This document shows, one piece after another, positions 38,817 through 49,353 of a stretch of 64,000 nt of DNA (its first letter is position 1; the number at the start of each line of letters is the position of its first letter). The stretch lies in NCBI GenBank assembly GCA_016937575.1, contig JAFHKN010000002.1:1488001-1552000 (forward strand), read 5' to 3'. Both the position numbers and the translations under genes were made by a program. Below the pieces are notes generated by a model. It was not told the origin of the DNA. It ran no database searches and was given only the letters and a program-made list of their open reading frames with translations. Source of the stretch: Roseomonas aeriglobus. Its GTDB lineage: Bacteria > Pseudomonadota > Alphaproteobacteria > Sphingomonadales > Sphingomonadaceae.

Positions 38817-40614
38817 GCGCAACCGCGTTCGGTGTGGCGCCGGAGGAGACGCGGACGGCGCCCGCGCCCGACATGCCCGGGAATTTCGGCCATAGTCCCT
38901 GCGCCAGCGCGGAGCGGCTCGACGACGCTTTGCCCGCCTTGCCCTCGTACATCCAGTAATTGCGCAGGACGGTCATGACGTAGCCGCGCGTCTCCCAATA
39001 GGGAATGCTCTCAATATAGAGCAGGGGGTCGCCGCCGTCGCGGGCTTGCGCGTTCCACACGCTGACCGGCAGCGGGCCGGCATTATAGGCCGCGATCACC
39101 TTGGGCAGCAGGCCGCCCGTGATGCCCATGTCGCGCAGCTTTTCCAGGTGGCGCTGACCGACCTCGATATTCGTCGACGGCCGGGTCAGGGCCGCGCGGT
39201 CGACCGGCGTGCCGCGTTCGCGCGAATAGTCGGTCGCAGCAGCCGGCATGATCTGCATGAGGCCATAGGCCCCGGCCGGGCTGACGACGGCTGCGCGGAA
39301 CCGCGATTCCTGCAGCGCGTGCGCGTAGACCAGTGCCTTGTCGACGCGCCAGCCGCCGTCGGGCGTCCAGTTGGGCGTCGGATAGCGCGCCGTCATCACC
39401 GGCTGGGCGCCCTGCGGACAGTTGTGCGACAGCCACAGCTGGGTCGCCGGAAGGTCGAGCCGCCCGGCCAGGCGGGTCAGCGCCGCATAGTCGGCCCGGT
39501 CGCCGATCTTGGCCTGCTGGCGGATGACGGTGTCGGCAAGCTCGCTTTCGCCGATCTCGACAAGGGCGGCGGCGACACGCACGTTGGGGCGGCGCGACAG
39601 ATCGTGCCAGTCCTCGGCCGTCGTCTTTTCGCCTGCCGGGGTCAGCGGCGCGGAAATGCCGAGCGCCTGGCGTGCGAGCTGGCCGTAGAAGGTCTCGCTA
39701 AACTGCGCCGCGCCCTGCAGACGACCCTGAACCAGGTCCGGCCGTCCGCTCGCCATATCCGCCCGCGACGCCCAATACAGCCCGGCGGCTCGCAGGTCGG
39801 CGTCCGACGCGCGACGTGCGACGTTCGAGAAATTGGCGGATGCCGACGCGAAGTCCTTCGAGCGCCACGACGCCAGGCCCGCGACCCAGTCCGCCTGCGC
39901 GGCCCAGTCGCCTGAACCGGTCTGCGCCAGCGCAGCGACGCGGCGGGCGGAACCATCGTCACCGCCGACATAATAAATCCATGCGACCCGCTGGCGCCAT
40001 TCGACCAGCGCCTCCGGTGTCAGCAGCGCTGCCTTGCTTTCGACCAGCGCTTCGGCTTCGGGGCCGCGGTCGTCCTTGATCAGCGGCTGCATGGCCACGG
40101 CCAGATCGGCGGCGGCGGCATCGCTCTTCACGGTCGCGGCGCGCTGCCGGTTGGGGGCGCCATCATACCAGACGAGCCGTTGTTCGGCGGGCAGCGTGGG
40201 CAGGGTTTCCGCGCCGCGCAGCTTTGCCAAGCGCGCGATCTGCGCCGCCTGCGGAAGCTCGGGCGCTTCGGCCAGGAGCGCGAGCAGTGGTTCGAGCGGG
40301 GTCTTGGGCGAGCCCTTGGCGGTAAACATCTCCGCGCGGGCGATGGCATGGAGCGGGCCGGGCTTCATCGCATCGAGCTGAAGCTGGGCATCGGCCCATT
40401 TGCCGGTGCGGATCGACGCGAAGACCGCGCGATACGCCGCGCGTTGTTCGCCATCGAGCTGGTCGGGAACGCCGTCGCCCTTCGGCGCGGACGAGGCGGT
40501 CGGAAACCGCACATCGGGAACGGACGCAGGAGCATCGCCGGCAGCGACATCGGCCGCCTGCGCGGCCATCGGCAATGTGGCGGCGAGCACCGCGAGTCCG
40601 AACCTGAAGCGCAT
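38806..40614 (-). CDS. slt: Soluble lytic murein transglycosylase
   Basis: 602 residues. Signal peptide [20 protein letters not shown], long alpha-helical superhelical domain, then the SLT domain: [20 protein letters not shown] (catalytic Glu in QESRF), [13 protein letters not shown] and [11 protein letters not shown]. Cleaves glycan strands with 1,6-anhydro product. ATG 40614 overlaps the upstream stop by one base. Confidence 0.95.
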   Translation of the reverse strand: MRFRFGLAVLAATLPMAAQAADVAAGDAPASVPDVRFPTASSAPKGDGVPDQLDGEQRAAYRAVFASIRTGKWADAQLQLDAMKPGPLHAIARAEMFTAKGSPKTPLEPLLALLAEAPELPQAAQIARLAKLRGAETLPTLPAEQRLVWYDGAPNRQRAATVKSDAAAADLAVAMQPLIKDDRGPEAEALVESKAALLTPEALVEWRQRVAWIYYVGGDDGSARRVAALAQTGSGDWAAQADWVAGLASWRSKDFASASANFSNVARRASDADLRAAGLYWASRADMASGRPDLVQGRLQGAAQFSETFYGQLARQALGISAPLTPAGEKTTAEDWHDLSRRPNVRVAAALVEIGESELADTVIRQQAKIGDRADYAALTRLAGRLDLPATQLWLSHNCPQGAQPVMTARYPTPNWTPDGGWRVDKALVYAHALQESRFRAAVVSPAGAYGLMQIMPAAATDYSRERGTPVDRAALTRPSTNIEVGQRHLEKLRDMGITGGLLPKVIAAYNAGPLPVSVWNAQARDGGDPLLYIESIPYWETRGYVMTVLRNYWMYEGKAGKASSSRSALAQGLWPKFPGMSGAGAVRVSSGATPNAVARAN

Positions 40615-41321
40615 CAGCGCGGTCCCCCCATCAGCAGTTGCAGATCCTTCCACGCTTCCGCCTTCATCGCCGGCTGCTTCAGCAGAAAGCGCGGGTGAAG
40701 ACTGGAAACCACGGAAATCTCTGATCCGTTTAGGTTAATGGCCCGTAAATTTCCCTGACCATCAACGCCGTCCGTCCCGCCGATCGCACGGCTCGCCGCT
40801 TGACCGAGCATCAGGACGCGCTCTGGCGACGCGAGCGCCAGATGGTGCCGCGCCAACTGACCGAGCCGGGGAAGCGCCTCGGGCGGCAGGCGGTCGCCGA
40901 GCGGTCGGGCCGTCGTCAGCGCAACCAGATAGACCGATTCGCGCGACATCCCGATCGCGGCAAGCATCCGGTCGAACAGCACGCCCGCTTGGCCGCCGAT
41001 CAAGCCGTCATCGTCGGCGAAATCGACCACGATCGCGGTGGTCGCGGCAGGATCGCCCTCGGCCATGACCGCACCGGCGCGCGCGCCCTCCGGCGCCTCG
41101 TCGCCGACCCGCCACGCGAGAAAAGCGTCGAGCGTAGCCGGCAGGGTCGCCGCCGCAACGACAGGCGATGCCGTAACGTCGGCCGGCGGGGGCGGGGGCG
41201 GGCTCTGCGCCAGCCAGTTGCGCGGTTCGTCCGTGACGATCACGTCGACGCCGGCATCCCGCCACCAGTCGAGCACGCTGCGGGCGTTCGCCGCCCAATC
41301 GAAATGCTGGTCCGCCCCCAT
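40614..41321 (-). CDS. Degenerate uracil-DNA glycosylase family 4-like protein
   Basis: 235 residues with no cysteine at all. The C-terminal part aligns by pattern with family 4 UDGs (YLVALTTARPLGDR, RVLMLGQAASRAI, SSLHPRFLLKQP, KAEAWKDLQ). The catalytic GEAPG..ED region is replaced by AIVVDFADDDGLIGGQAG, and the [4Fe-4S] ligands are absent. Enzymatic uracil excision is therefore doubtful; a DNA-binding or structural role is possible. ATG 41321 starts MGADQHFDWAANARSVLDWW. Divergent from ETF-QO. Confidence 0.75.
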   Translation of the reverse strand: MGADQHFDWAANARSVLDWWRDAGVDVIVTDEPRNWLAQSPPPPPPADVTASPVVAAATLPATLDAFLAWRVGDEAPEGARAGAVMAEGDPAATTAIVVDFADDDGLIGGQAGVLFDRMLAAIGMSRESVYLVALTTARPLGDRLPPEALPRLGQLARHHLALASPERVLMLGQAASRAIGGTDGVDGQGNLRAINLNGSEISVVSSLHPRFLLKQPAMKAEAWKDLQLLMGGPR

Positions 41322-41343
41322 GATGTGCCTGTTGGATGCTGTC

Positions 41344-41359
41344 TTGACGCGGCCGTCAA
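41344..41359. promoter_or_regulatory. Inverted repeat between the UDG-like gene and ETF-QO
   Basis: TTGACG-CGGC-CGTCAA, perfect 6-bp arms with 4-bp spacer in the 106-bp divergent region. Could be an operator for either gene; TTGACG may also be a -35 element. Confidence 0.35.
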
Positions 41360-41427
41360 TCTGCTTGAACCGGAGGAAAGGCAAGGCGCCCTGCGCGCAC
41401 GATGGAAATAGGAATTGGAGACGGGAC

Positions 41428-43089
41428 ATGGCCGATCGGGAGTCGATGCCCTATGACGTGGTCATCGTCGGCGCAGGCCCGGCCGGCCTGTCGGCGGCGA
41501 TCCGGCTGAAGCAGCTGGCGAACGAGGCGGGCAGCGAGCTGGCCGTCTGCGTGCTCGAAAAGGGCTCCGAGGTCGGCGCCCATATCCTGTCGGGTGCGGT
41601 GATCGATCCGAAGGCCCTCGACGAACTGCTGCCCAATTGGCGCGAAGACGGCTGCCCCTTGGCCGAGGTGCCGGTCACCGACAACCAGCATTGGGTGCTG
41701 ACCAGGAAGGGTCGGCGCAGCCTGCCGCATGTCCTGACCCCCGGCTTCATGCACAACAAGGGCACGTATACCGGCAGTCTCGGCAATCTGTGCCGCTGGC
41801 TGGCGGGCAAGGCCGAAGAGCTGGGCGTCGAGATCTTCCCCGGATTCGCGGCGGCCGAGGTGCTGTTCAACGAAGACGGCAGCGTTAAGGGTGTCGCGAC
41901 CGGCGACATGGGCGTCGCACGCGACGGCACGCATAAGGGCGACTATCAGCCGGGGCTCGAGCTTCACGCGAAGTACACGTTCCTCGCCGAAGGCGTGCGC
42001 GGTCACCTGACCAAGGAGCTGATCCGCAATTTCGACCTGGCGGCGAACAGCGATCCGCAGGTCTACGGCATCGGCATCAAGGAGCTGTGGGACATCGCGC
42101 CCGACAAGCATGTCCCCGGCCGCGTCATTCACACCCAGGGTTGGCCGCTCAGCGAAACGCAAGGATCGAACGGCGGCGGTTTCCTGTACCATCAGGCGAA
42201 CGGGCAGGTCGCACTCGGGTTCGTGACGTGGCTCAGCTACACCAACCCCTATCTTTCCCCATTCCAGGAAATGCAGCGGTGGAAGACGCATCCGGCAATC
42301 GCCGAGATACTGGAGGGCGGCAAGCGCGTGTCCTATGGCGCGCGCGCGATCAATGACGGCGGACTGCAGTCGATCCCGAAGCTGGTCTTTCCGGGCGGCG
42401 CGCTGATCGGCTGTTCCGCGGGCTTCCTGAACGTGCCGAGGATCAAGGGCACCCATACGGCGATGAAGTCGGCGATGATGGCGGCCGAAGCCGCCTTCGC
42501 CGCTGTCCAGGCGGGTCGCGCGGGCGACGAATTGACCGCCTATCCCGAAGCGTTCGAGGCCAGCTGGGTCAAGTCCGAGCTGTCGATGGTCCGCAACGTC
42601 GTTCCGCTGGTGAAGAAATTCGGCGATTTCATCGGATCGGGGCTCGCCGGCGTGACCATGTGGCTCGAAAACTTCGGGCTGAAGGTTCCCTTCACGCTGC
42701 ATCACAAGCCCGATCACGAGACGCTGTGGCGCAAGGACCTGGTCCGGCCGATCGATTATCCGAAGCCCGATGGCAAGCTGACCTTCGACCGGCTGTCTTC
42801 GGTATTCCTGTCGAACACCAACCATGAGGAAGATCAACCGGTCCACCTCACGCTGCGTGACCCTGACATTCCGATCGCCTATGATCTGCCGATGTTCGAC
42901 GAGCCGGCGCAGCGGTACTGCCCGGCGGGTGTGTACGAGGTGGTCGGTGCGGAAACGGATGACCCGAAATTCGTCATCAACGCGCAGAATTGCGTCCACT
43001 GCAAAACTTGCGACATCAAGGACCCCACCCAGAATATCAATTGGGTCGTGCCCGAAGGTGGCGGAGGCCCGAACTATCCGAATATGTAA
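41428..43089 (+). CDS. Electron transfer flavoprotein-ubiquinone oxidoreductase
   Basis: 553 residues. FAD-binding DVVIVGAGPAGLSAAIRL, ubiquinone/membrane region, and C-terminal [4Fe-4S] site: CPAGVYEVV and CVHCKTCDIKDPTQNI. It passes electrons from acyl-CoA dehydrogenases via ETF to ubiquinone. GGAGACGGG precedes ATG 41428. The long in-frame sequence upstream is noise. Confidence 0.97.
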   Translation: MADRESMPYDVVIVGAGPAGLSAAIRLKQLANEAGSELAVCVLEKGSEVGAHILSGAVIDPKALDELLPNWREDGCPLAEVPVTDNQHWVLTRKGRRSLPHVLTPGFMHNKGTYTGSLGNLCRWLAGKAEELGVEIFPGFAAAEVLFNEDGSVKGVATGDMGVARDGTHKGDYQPGLELHAKYTFLAEGVRGHLTKELIRNFDLAANSDPQVYGIGIKELWDIAPDKHVPGRVIHTQGWPLSETQGSNGGGFLYHQANGQVALGFVTWLSYTNPYLSPFQEMQRWKTHPAIAEILEGGKRVSYGARAINDGGLQSIPKLVFPGGALIGCSAGFLNVPRIKGTHTAMKSAMMAAEAAFAAVQAGRAGDELTAYPEAFEASWVKSELSMVRNVVPLVKKFGDFIGSGLAGVTMWLENFGLKVPFTLHHKPDHETLWRKDLVRPIDYPKPDGKLTFDRLSSVFLSNTNHEEDQPVHLTLRDPDIPIAYDLPMFDEPAQRYCPAGVYEVVGAETDDPKFVINAQNCVHCKTCDIKDPTQNINWVVPEGGGGPNYPNM

Positions 43090-43101
43090 GCCAAAGCCGC
43101 C

Positions 43102-43124
43102 CGCGGCGAGTGATGCTCGCTGCG
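43102..43124 (+). terminator. Hairpin after ETF-QO
   Basis: CGCGGCGAG / CTCGCTGCG, 9 bp with one G-U, loop TGATG, no T tract. Confidence 0.35.
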
Positions 43125-43186
43125 AGACGGCGCAAGGCCGGCCGGCGCGAGCATCGCGCGTGTCCGACGTCACGGGGTCTGTTTTC

Positions 43187-44791
43187 GTGGCGGCTCGTCC
43201 GTTTATGGTGGGCTTCGCCGCTTTAGCCGCAATCATCACCAGCCCCGCCCACGCCGACGTCCCGCGCGGGCTGGGCGCCTATGCGCGCGCTCGTGCTGCC
43301 GACGCGGCTGGCAAGACGGACCTCGCAATCGAGGGGTATCGCGCGGCCATGGCGGCCTCGCCCGGCAACCCGTTGATCGCCATGCACGCCTATCGCGAAG
43401 CGCTGCTGGCGGGCGATATGCCGCTGGTGCGTCAGGCCGCCACCACGCTCAAACAGGCCGGCATCGCCCCGGCCGACGTCGCCTTGATCGACGTTGCCGA
43501 CGCGATCGTTGCAGAGAGCTGGCAGGAGGCGAATGCCGCCGCCGACAGGTTGGCGACGGGCCCGCTCGATTTCCTGGCGCTCCCCATCAAGGCCTGGCTC
43601 GCCTTCGAACGCGGCGAAGCCGCTCCGGCGGCGGGGCTCGATCCCGAGGCGAAGAGCGGTATCGCCCGTCGGTTCAATCTCGAAAATCGCGCGCTGCTCG
43701 ATATCGCGTCGGGACGCAGCGACGCCGGCATCACCGCGCTACGATCGTTGGTGGCGAGTGGCACCGACAGCATCACGATCCGCGCCGCCGCCGCCCAGCT
43801 GCTGGTCGGGCAGGGGCGCCGCGACGACGCGCGCACGCTCCTTGCCGGCGACGACCCCGTGCTCGCCGCTTTGCGCGCGGATATCGCAGGCGCGAAACCC
43901 GGTGCCGCGTTCGGCGTGTCGCGGCTGTTCGTGCGGTTGGCCGGTGATATCGTCGATGGCGACGCGCGCCCCCTTGCGATCCTGCTGTGTCGCGCGGCCC
44001 TCGTCCTCGATACCGGCGACGATCGTGCCCGGCTGACGCTGGCGGGGGCATTGTCGAACGACGGCGCCCAGGCTCGAGCCCTGGCGGCAGCGGACTCGAT
44101 CGATCGCGGCGGGCCTTATGCCGCAACGGGCGCGGCGATGGCGGTGACGATCCTGTCCCGGATGGGCGAGACCGATCGCGCAATTGCCGCCGCCGAACGC
44201 GCGGCTGCGGCCAAGGGTGCCGGGGTCGACGACGCCCAGCGCCTGGGCGAATTGCTCGACGGCGCCGGCCGGCATCGCGAGGCGGCCGCTGCCTATGCCC
44301 AGGCGCTGGAGCGCGCCGGCGACCGGGCGGACTGGACCTTGTACCTGCAACGCGGCGGCGCGCTCGAACAGGCCGGGCGCTGGGCGGAGGCGAAACCGTT
44401 TCTGGAGCGGGCCGTGGCACTCGCGCCGGAGGAGGCGCATGCGCTCAACTATCTCGGTTATGCGCAGATCGAGCGCGGCGAAAACCTCGTCGGCGCCCGC
44501 GCGCTGCTCGAACGGGCGTCACGCTTGCAGCCCGACGATGCCGCGATTACCGACTCGCTTGGCTGGGCCTATGTCCGGACGGGGGAGGCGGCGAAGGGGC
44601 TCCCGTTGCTCGAACGCGCCGCCCGCGCCGAACCGGGTGATGTGACGATCAACGACCATCTCGGCGACGCCTATTGGGCGCTCGGCCGGCGGTACGAGGC
44701 GCGGTACGCCTGGCGCGCGGCATCGATCTATGCGGACGCGGGGGACAGCGCGCGGATCGCGGCGAAACTGGTCGACGGGCCGGCACGCTGA
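43187..44791 (+). CDS. Exported tetratricopeptide-repeat protein
   Basis: 534 residues. Starting at GTG 43187 gives a signal peptide with an Arg (VAARPFMVGFAALAAII...AHA); ATG 43205 would lack the positive charge. The C-terminal third has TPR units such as AHALNYLGYAQIERGENLVGA, ITDSLGWAYVRTGEAAKGL and INDHLGDAYWALGRRYEA. A scaffold-type periplasmic protein of unknown partner, at the head of a tight operon-like run with ispE. Confidence 0.9.
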   Translation: MAARPFMVGFAALAAIITSPAHADVPRGLGAYARARAADAAGKTDLAIEGYRAAMAASPGNPLIAMHAYREALLAGDMPLVRQAATTLKQAGIAPADVALIDVADAIVAESWQEANAAADRLATGPLDFLALPIKAWLAFERGEAAPAAGLDPEAKSGIARRFNLENRALLDIASGRSDAGITALRSLVASGTDSITIRAAAAQLLVGQGRRDDARTLLAGDDPVLAALRADIAGAKPGAAFGVSRLFVRLAGDIVDGDARPLAILLCRAALVLDTGDDRARLTLAGALSNDGAQARALAAADSIDRGGPYAATGAAMAVTILSRMGETDRAIAAAERAAAAKGAGVDDAQRLGELLDGAGRHREAAAAYAQALERAGDRADWTLYLQRGGALEQAGRWAEAKPFLERAVALAPEEAHALNYLGYAQIERGENLVGARALLERASRLQPDDAAITDSLGWAYVRTGEAAKGLPLLERAARAEPGDVTINDHLGDAYWALGRRYEARYAWRAASIYADAGDSARIAAKLVDGPAR

Positions 44792-44795
44792 CCGC

Positions 44796-45626
44796 ATGAT
44801 CGTCGAGCCCGCACCCGCAAAGCTGAACCTGGCCCTCCATGTCCGTCGCCGACGCGATGATGGCTATCACGACCTTGAGACGCTGTTCGCCTTCGTCGCG
44901 GACGGCGATATCCTGACCGTCGCCCCTGCCGACGACGACCGGTTCGAGATCGTTGGCCCCTATGCCGCAGGTTTGTCACCGGACAGCGACAATCTCGTAA
45001 CGCGCGCCCGCGATGGCTTCGTCGTCGATATTGCGCCCTTGCCGCCGCTCGCCGTGACGCTGGACAAGCGGGTGCCGGTCGCGTCCGGCATCGGCGGGGG
45101 ATCGGCGGATGCGGCGGCGATGTTGCGCGCGGCGGCGCGGATTACGGGCATTCCGGAGGACGATGCGCGGTTGATGCGCCTGGCGGCCCGGCTAGGCTCC
45201 GACGTGCCCGCCTGCCTGCTTGGCAAGACTGCGTTCGGGTCGGGGCGGGGGGAGGCGTTGGCGGAGGTTGCTGGTCTTGCCGGCCGCCCGGTGCTTCTGG
45301 TCAACCCCAACGTCGGCGTTCCGACCGGCTCGGTCTTCGCGCGCTGGGACGGCATCGACCGTGGGCCGCTGCCGCAGGGCGATGCCTGGCAGGTCGCGTG
45401 CAACGGCCGCAACGACCTGGCCGTGCCGGCCAAGCTCATCGCTCCGGTGATCGGCGAAGTGATCGATGCGCTCGATCGGTTGGCGGGAACGACGCTGGTG
45501 CGCATGTCCGGCTCCGGCGCTACCTGTTTTGCCGTCTTCGACGACGCCGATGCGCGGCAGGCCGGTGCGAGAGCGATCCGCACCGCCTATCCGGATTGGT
45601 GGTGTCTCGAAACGGTGCTGACGTGA
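44796..45626 (+). CDS. ispE: 4-diphosphocytidyl-2-C-methyl-D-erythritol kinase
   Basis: 276 residues, GHMP kinase. PAPAKLNLALHV at the N-terminus, ATP loop PVASGIGGGSADAAAM and C-terminal VRMSGSGATCFAVF. Fourth step of the MEP isoprenoid pathway. Starts 4 bp after the TPR gene stop. Confidence 0.97.
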   Translation: MIVEPAPAKLNLALHVRRRRDDGYHDLETLFAFVADGDILTVAPADDDRFEIVGPYAAGLSPDSDNLVTRARDGFVVDIAPLPPLAVTLDKRVPVASGIGGGSADAAAMLRAAARITGIPEDDARLMRLAARLGSDVPACLLGKTAFGSGRGEALAEVAGLAGRPVLLVNPNVGVPTGSVFARWDGIDRGPLPQGDAWQVACNGRNDLAVPAKLIAPVIGEVIDALDRLAGTTLVRMSGSGATCFAVFDDADARQAGARAIRTAYPDWWCLETVLT

Positions 45627-45754
45627 CAGTCTTCTGTCCCGTTTCGGGACGTGGTCCGTCAGCGAGCCGTCGCTTAGCGAGGCGGCGGCGCGCTGGCACG
45701 ATCCATGCGTCGGGCGTGGGCAGCGGATCGAACGCCGGGAGCGAACCGTCCGCC

Positions 45755-45783
45755 GGTGGCCCGTGGACCGTCCACGCGCCACC
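45755..45783 (+). terminator. Strong hairpin between ispE and the enoyl-CoA hydratase gene
   Basis: GGTGGCCCGTGGAC / GTCCACGCGCCACC, 14 bp with one mismatch around a very small loop. No T tract. Possibly separates two transcription units. Confidence 0.45.
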
Positions 45784-45804
45784 GCCCCGGCGGGGCGTGG
45801 GGCG

Positions 45805-46527
45805 ATGATTGCAACTCGCCGCGACGGGCCGGTCATCCGCATCGCCTTCGACCGCGCGGTCGCGCGTAACGCGATCGACGCTGACGGTTGGGACGGATTG
45901 GCGCGCGCGATCGCCTTGGCCGCCGATAGCGATGCCGCGGCCGTGATTTTGACGTCCGAGGTGCCGGGCATTTTCTCCGCTGGCGCCGACCTGGCGATGC
46001 TGGGCACGCTGCATCACGATCCCACCGAGCGCCCCCGCTTTCGTGGCCGCATGGCGCAGGCGGTGGAAGGGCTGGCCGCACTGCCGATGCCGGTGATCGC
46101 TGCTGTCGACGGCCCATGCTATGGCGCTGCGGTCGCTCTGGTACTGGCGGCCGATCTCGTGATCGCGGGCGACGATGCGCGCTTTGCCATCACGCCGGCC
46201 AAGCTCGGCATCGGCTATCCCGCCGCCGATATCGCGCGTCTGGTCGCGCGGATCGGGCGTGGGCAGGCAAGCCGGATGATGTTCACCGCTGTCCCGATCG
46301 ACGCCGACGAAGCGGTGCGGATCGGTCTTGCGGACATGCGCGCGACCACGGCGGTGCTGAACGCTTATGAGGTCGCGGCTACGATCGCCGGCAATGCCGC
46401 CAGCGCGGTCCGGCTGCTCAAGCGCACGATCGCTCGGCCGGACGGTGGTGACGCGGGCTTCGACGCGGCGTTCGGCGGCGCCGACTTCGCCGACCGGCTC
46501 GCCGCTTTCAGGAACAGGCCGCGATGA
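45805..46527 (+). CDS. Enoyl-CoA hydratase/isomerase family protein
   Basis: 240 residues, crotonase fold. Oxyanion-hole segments FSAGADLAML and VDGPCYGAAVALVLAADLV, then KLGIGYPAADIARL. The catalytic Glu positions are not fully conserved in the visible motifs (PCYGAAVALV), so hydratase activity is a family-level call. ATG 45805; the stop overlaps the next gene (ATGA). Confidence 0.88.
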   Translation: MIATRRDGPVIRIAFDRAVARNAIDADGWDGLARAIALAADSDAAAVILTSEVPGIFSAGADLAMLGTLHHDPTERPRFRGRMAQAVEGLAALPMPVIAAVDGPCYGAAVALVLAADLVIAGDDARFAITPAKLGIGYPAADIARLVARIGRGQASRMMFTAVPIDADEAVRIGLADMRATTAVLNAYEVAATIAGNAASAVRLLKRTIARPDGGDAGFDAAFGGADFADRLAAFRNRPR

Positions 46528-47255
46528 TGCCGATGGTCCTTCGCGGCGACGCGCCCGTCTTGCTGCTGTGCGATCACGCAAGCAATCATGTGCCGGACGA
46601 CGTCGATCTGCGAATCGCGCCTGATCTGCTCGACCGGCATATCGGAATCGACATCGGGGCGGGGCCGCTGACCCGTGCTCTCGCTGCCGACCTCGCCGCC
46701 CCGGCCGTGTTCGGGACCGTCTCGCGGCTCGTCATCGACCTGCACCGCGAGCCCGATCATCCCGGGCTCATCCCGACGGAGAGCGATGGGCATCCCATCC
46801 CCGGCAACGTCGGCGCGGACCGCGCGGGTCGAATCGCCCGCTTCTATGCTCCCTATCACCGTACGGTCCGCGACGTCGTCACCCGTATGCGACCCGAACT
46901 GATTGTCGCGATCCACAGCTTTACGCCGCGGCTCGAAACCGAACCTGGACCCGATCGTCCCTGGCACGTCGGCATCCTGTCCAACCGCGACCGCCGCGCT
47001 GCCGACGTCGCGATCGCATCCTTATCGGCACGCTCCTCGCTGATCACCGGCGACAACGCGCCATACAGCGGGCGCCTGCTCAATCTGACGCTGAACCGTC
47101 ATGCCGAGGCGCGCGGCATCCCGTCGTTTAGCATCGAGACCCGCAACGACCTGATCCGCGACCCCGGCGGCGTCGCCGAATGGACGCGGATCGTCCGCGA
47201 AACGATCGATGATGTACGCAACAGTCTTGCGCAAAGGGTGCCTGTCGCGACATAG
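46524..47255 (+). CDS. N-formylglutamate amidohydrolase family protein
   Basis: 243 residues. LLCDHASNHVP, DIHxGA-like DIGAGPLTRALA, SRLVIDLHREPDHPGLIP, IVAIHSFTP and FSIETRNDLI are the family's metal and substrate motifs. Acts on N-formylglutamate or related N-acyl amides; no hut genes lie nearby, so the substrate is open. Confidence 0.92.
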   Translation: MMPMVLRGDAPVLLLCDHASNHVPDDVDLRIAPDLLDRHIGIDIGAGPLTRALAADLAAPAVFGTVSRLVIDLHREPDHPGLIPTESDGHPIPGNVGADRAGRIARFYAPYHRTVRDVVTRMRPELIVAIHSFTPRLETEPGPDRPWHVGILSNRDRRAADVAIASLSARSSLITGDNAPYSGRLLNLTLNRHAEARGIPSFSIETRNDLIRDPGGVAEWTRIVRETIDDVRNSLAQRVPVAT

Positions 47256-47264
47256 GCTTGCCGC

Positions 47265-48986
47265 ATGACCCAGCGTTTCGACAAATCCCGCCTGCCCAGC
47301 CGCCATGTCTCCGTCGGTCCAGAGCGCGCCCCCCACCGCAGCTATTATTATGCGATGGGACTGACCGAGGAAGAGATCGCGCGCCCCTTCGTCGCGCTGG
47401 CGTCGGCTGGAAATGACAGTGCGCCGTGCAACACCGCGCTCGATGCGCAGGCCGATGCCGCGCGCAAGGGCGTGGAGGCGGGCGGCGGCATGCCGCGGCG
47501 GTTCAACACCATCACGGTGACCGACGGGATCGCGATGGGCCATCAGGGCATGAAGTCCTCGCTGGTCAGCCGCGAAGTCATCGCCGACTCGATCGAGCTG
47601 AGCGTCCGCGGCCATTGCTACGACGCGCTCGTCGGCTTTGCGGGATGCGACAAATCGCTGCCGGGCATGATGATGGCGATGCTCCGCCTCAACGTGCCGT
47701 CGATCTTCGTCTATGGCGGCTCGATCCTGCCCGGCCGGTTCGAGAACCGCGACGTCACGGTGGTCGACGTGTTCGAAGTCGTCGGCCGCTATGCCGCCAA
47801 GGCCTGTCCGATCGAAGAGGTTCATGCGCTGGAGAAGGTCGCGTGCCCGGGCCACGGCGCGTGCGGCGGTCAATATACCGCGAATACCATGGCCTGTGTC
47901 GGGGAAGCGATCGGATTATCTTTGCCGAACAGTAACATGGTCCCGGCGCCGTATACCTCGCGGGAACAGATCGCGGTGGCGGCAGGCGCGCAGGTCATGG
48001 AACTGATCGCGGCCAACATCCGCCCGCGCGACATCTGCACGCGCGAGGCGTTCGAAAACGCCGCGCGCATTGTCGCGGCGACCGGCGGGTCGACCAACGG
48101 CGGGCTGCATCTGCCGGCCATGGCGCACGAGGCCGGGATCGACTTCTCGCTGCACGACGTCGCCGAGATATTTAAATCAACACCTTACCTCGCTGACCTC
48201 AAACCGGGTGGCAAGTACGTCGCCAAGGATATGTACGAAGCCGGCGGCGTCTACATGCTTATGAAGACGATGCTCGGGGAAGGGCTGCTCCACGGCGATT
48301 GCCTGACCGTGACGGGCAAGACGCTGGCCGAGAATATCGATCAGGTGACGTGGAACCCCGATCAGAAGGTCATCTACGACGCCAGGACTCCGATCACTCC
48401 CACCGGCGGCGTGGTGGGCCTGCGCGGTTCGCTGGCCCCCGACGGAGCGATCGTGAAGGTGGCGGGCATGCACCGCCTGCAGTTCGACGGTCCGGCGCGG
48501 GTGTTCGATTGCGAGGAAGATGCCTTCGCCGCCGTCGAGGCTCGCGATATCGCCGAGGGCTCGGTCGTCGTCATCCGCTATGAGGGCCCCAAGGGCGGTC
48601 CGGGGATGCGCGAAATGCTCTCGACGACCGCAACGCTCTACGGCCAGGGGCTGGGCGAGAAGGTCGCGCTGATCACCGATGGTCGCTTCTCGGGGGCGAC
48701 CCGCGGCTTCTGCATCGGCCATGTCGGTCCCGAAGCGGCCGAGGGCGGGCCGATCGCGCTGGTCGAGGATGGCGACCTGATCCGTATCGATGCCGAGGCG
48801 GGGACGATCGACCTGATCGTCGACGACGCGGTGCTGGAGACGCGGAAGGCGGCGTGGGTCCCGCGCACGAACGACTATCAATCCGGGGCACTGTGGCGCT
48901 ATGCCCAGAACGTCGGCCCGGCATGGGCAGGCGCAGTCACCCATCCCGGAGCGAAGTCAGAAACTCATGTCTTTGCGGATATTTAG
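47265..48986 (+). CDS. ilvD: Dihydroxy-acid dehydratase
   Basis: 573 residues. Cluster cysteines in [22 protein letters not shown] and [14 protein letters not shown] fit the [2Fe-2S] type; [19 protein letters not shown] near the end. Dehydrates dihydroxy-acids in valine/isoleucine synthesis. A paralogue of edd (14183). The next gene starts inside its last codons. Confidence 0.97.
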   Translation: MTQRFDKSRLPSRHVSVGPERAPHRSYYYAMGLTEEEIARPFVALASAGNDSAPCNTALDAQADAARKGVEAGGGMPRRFNTITVTDGIAMGHQGMKSSLVSREVIADSIELSVRGHCYDALVGFAGCDKSLPGMMMAMLRLNVPSIFVYGGSILPGRFENRDVTVVDVFEVVGRYAAKACPIEEVHALEKVACPGHGACGGQYTANTMACVGEAIGLSLPNSNMVPAPYTSREQIAVAAGAQVMELIAANIRPRDICTREAFENAARIVAATGGSTNGGLHLPAMAHEAGIDFSLHDVAEIFKSTPYLADLKPGGKYVAKDMYEAGGVYMLMKTMLGEGLLHGDCLTVTGKTLAENIDQVTWNPDQKVIYDARTPITPTGGVVGLRGSLAPDGAIVKVAGMHRLQFDGPARVFDCEEDAFAAVEARDIAEGSVVVIRYEGPKGGPGMREMLSTTATLYGQGLGEKVALITDGRFSGATRGFCIGHVGPEAAEGGPIALVEDGDLIRIDAEAGTIDLIVDDAVLETRKAAWVPRTNDYQSGALWRYAQNVGPAWAGAVTHPGAKSETHVFADI

Positions 48987-49353
48987 CGCAGGATTTCTGT
49001 TCGCTCTGGCAAGTTGCGGCGGGCCGCCCGACAGCGTTGCGCCCGCCGAGTCTCCCAACGTCCGGGCCGGCGAGACCGGCACGCCTGCCGGCGACCCGGT
49101 CGAGCGCATCGGCTGTGCGGTCGATAACGCGCCGCTGGCCGATGTCTGTACGGTTGATCGCGCGCCGGATGCGGATGGCACGCTGCTGACCATCCGGCAC
49201 CCCGACGGCGGGTTCCGCCGCCTGCGCGTGTCGCGTGGGGGAGAGGTGAGCGCTGCGGACGGCGCCGTTCCTGCCGTCGTTCGCATGCGCGAGGGCGTGG
49301 CCGAGGTCGCGCTGGGCGACGCGCGCTACCGCCTGGCGCTTACCCGCCCGTGA
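48967..49353 (+). CDS. Small putative lipoprotein
   Basis: 128 residues. Signal and lipobox [19 protein letters not shown]. The mature part is compact, with Cys pair ([17 protein letters not shown]) and a beta-rich tail. No family recognised. Its ATG lies 20 bp inside ilvD, and its stop overlaps the GTG of the next gene. Confidence 0.8.
   Translation: MSLRIFSAGFLFALASCGGPPDSVAPAESPNVRAGETGTPAGDPVERIGCAVDNAPLADVCTVDRAPDADGTLLTIRHPDGGFRRLRVSRGGEVSAADGAVPAVVRMREGVAEVALGDARYRLALTRP

Noticed and set aside
41356..43239. 627-codon minus-strand frame opposite ETF-QO
   Set aside because: Shadow; ETF-QO is unmistakable on the plus strand.
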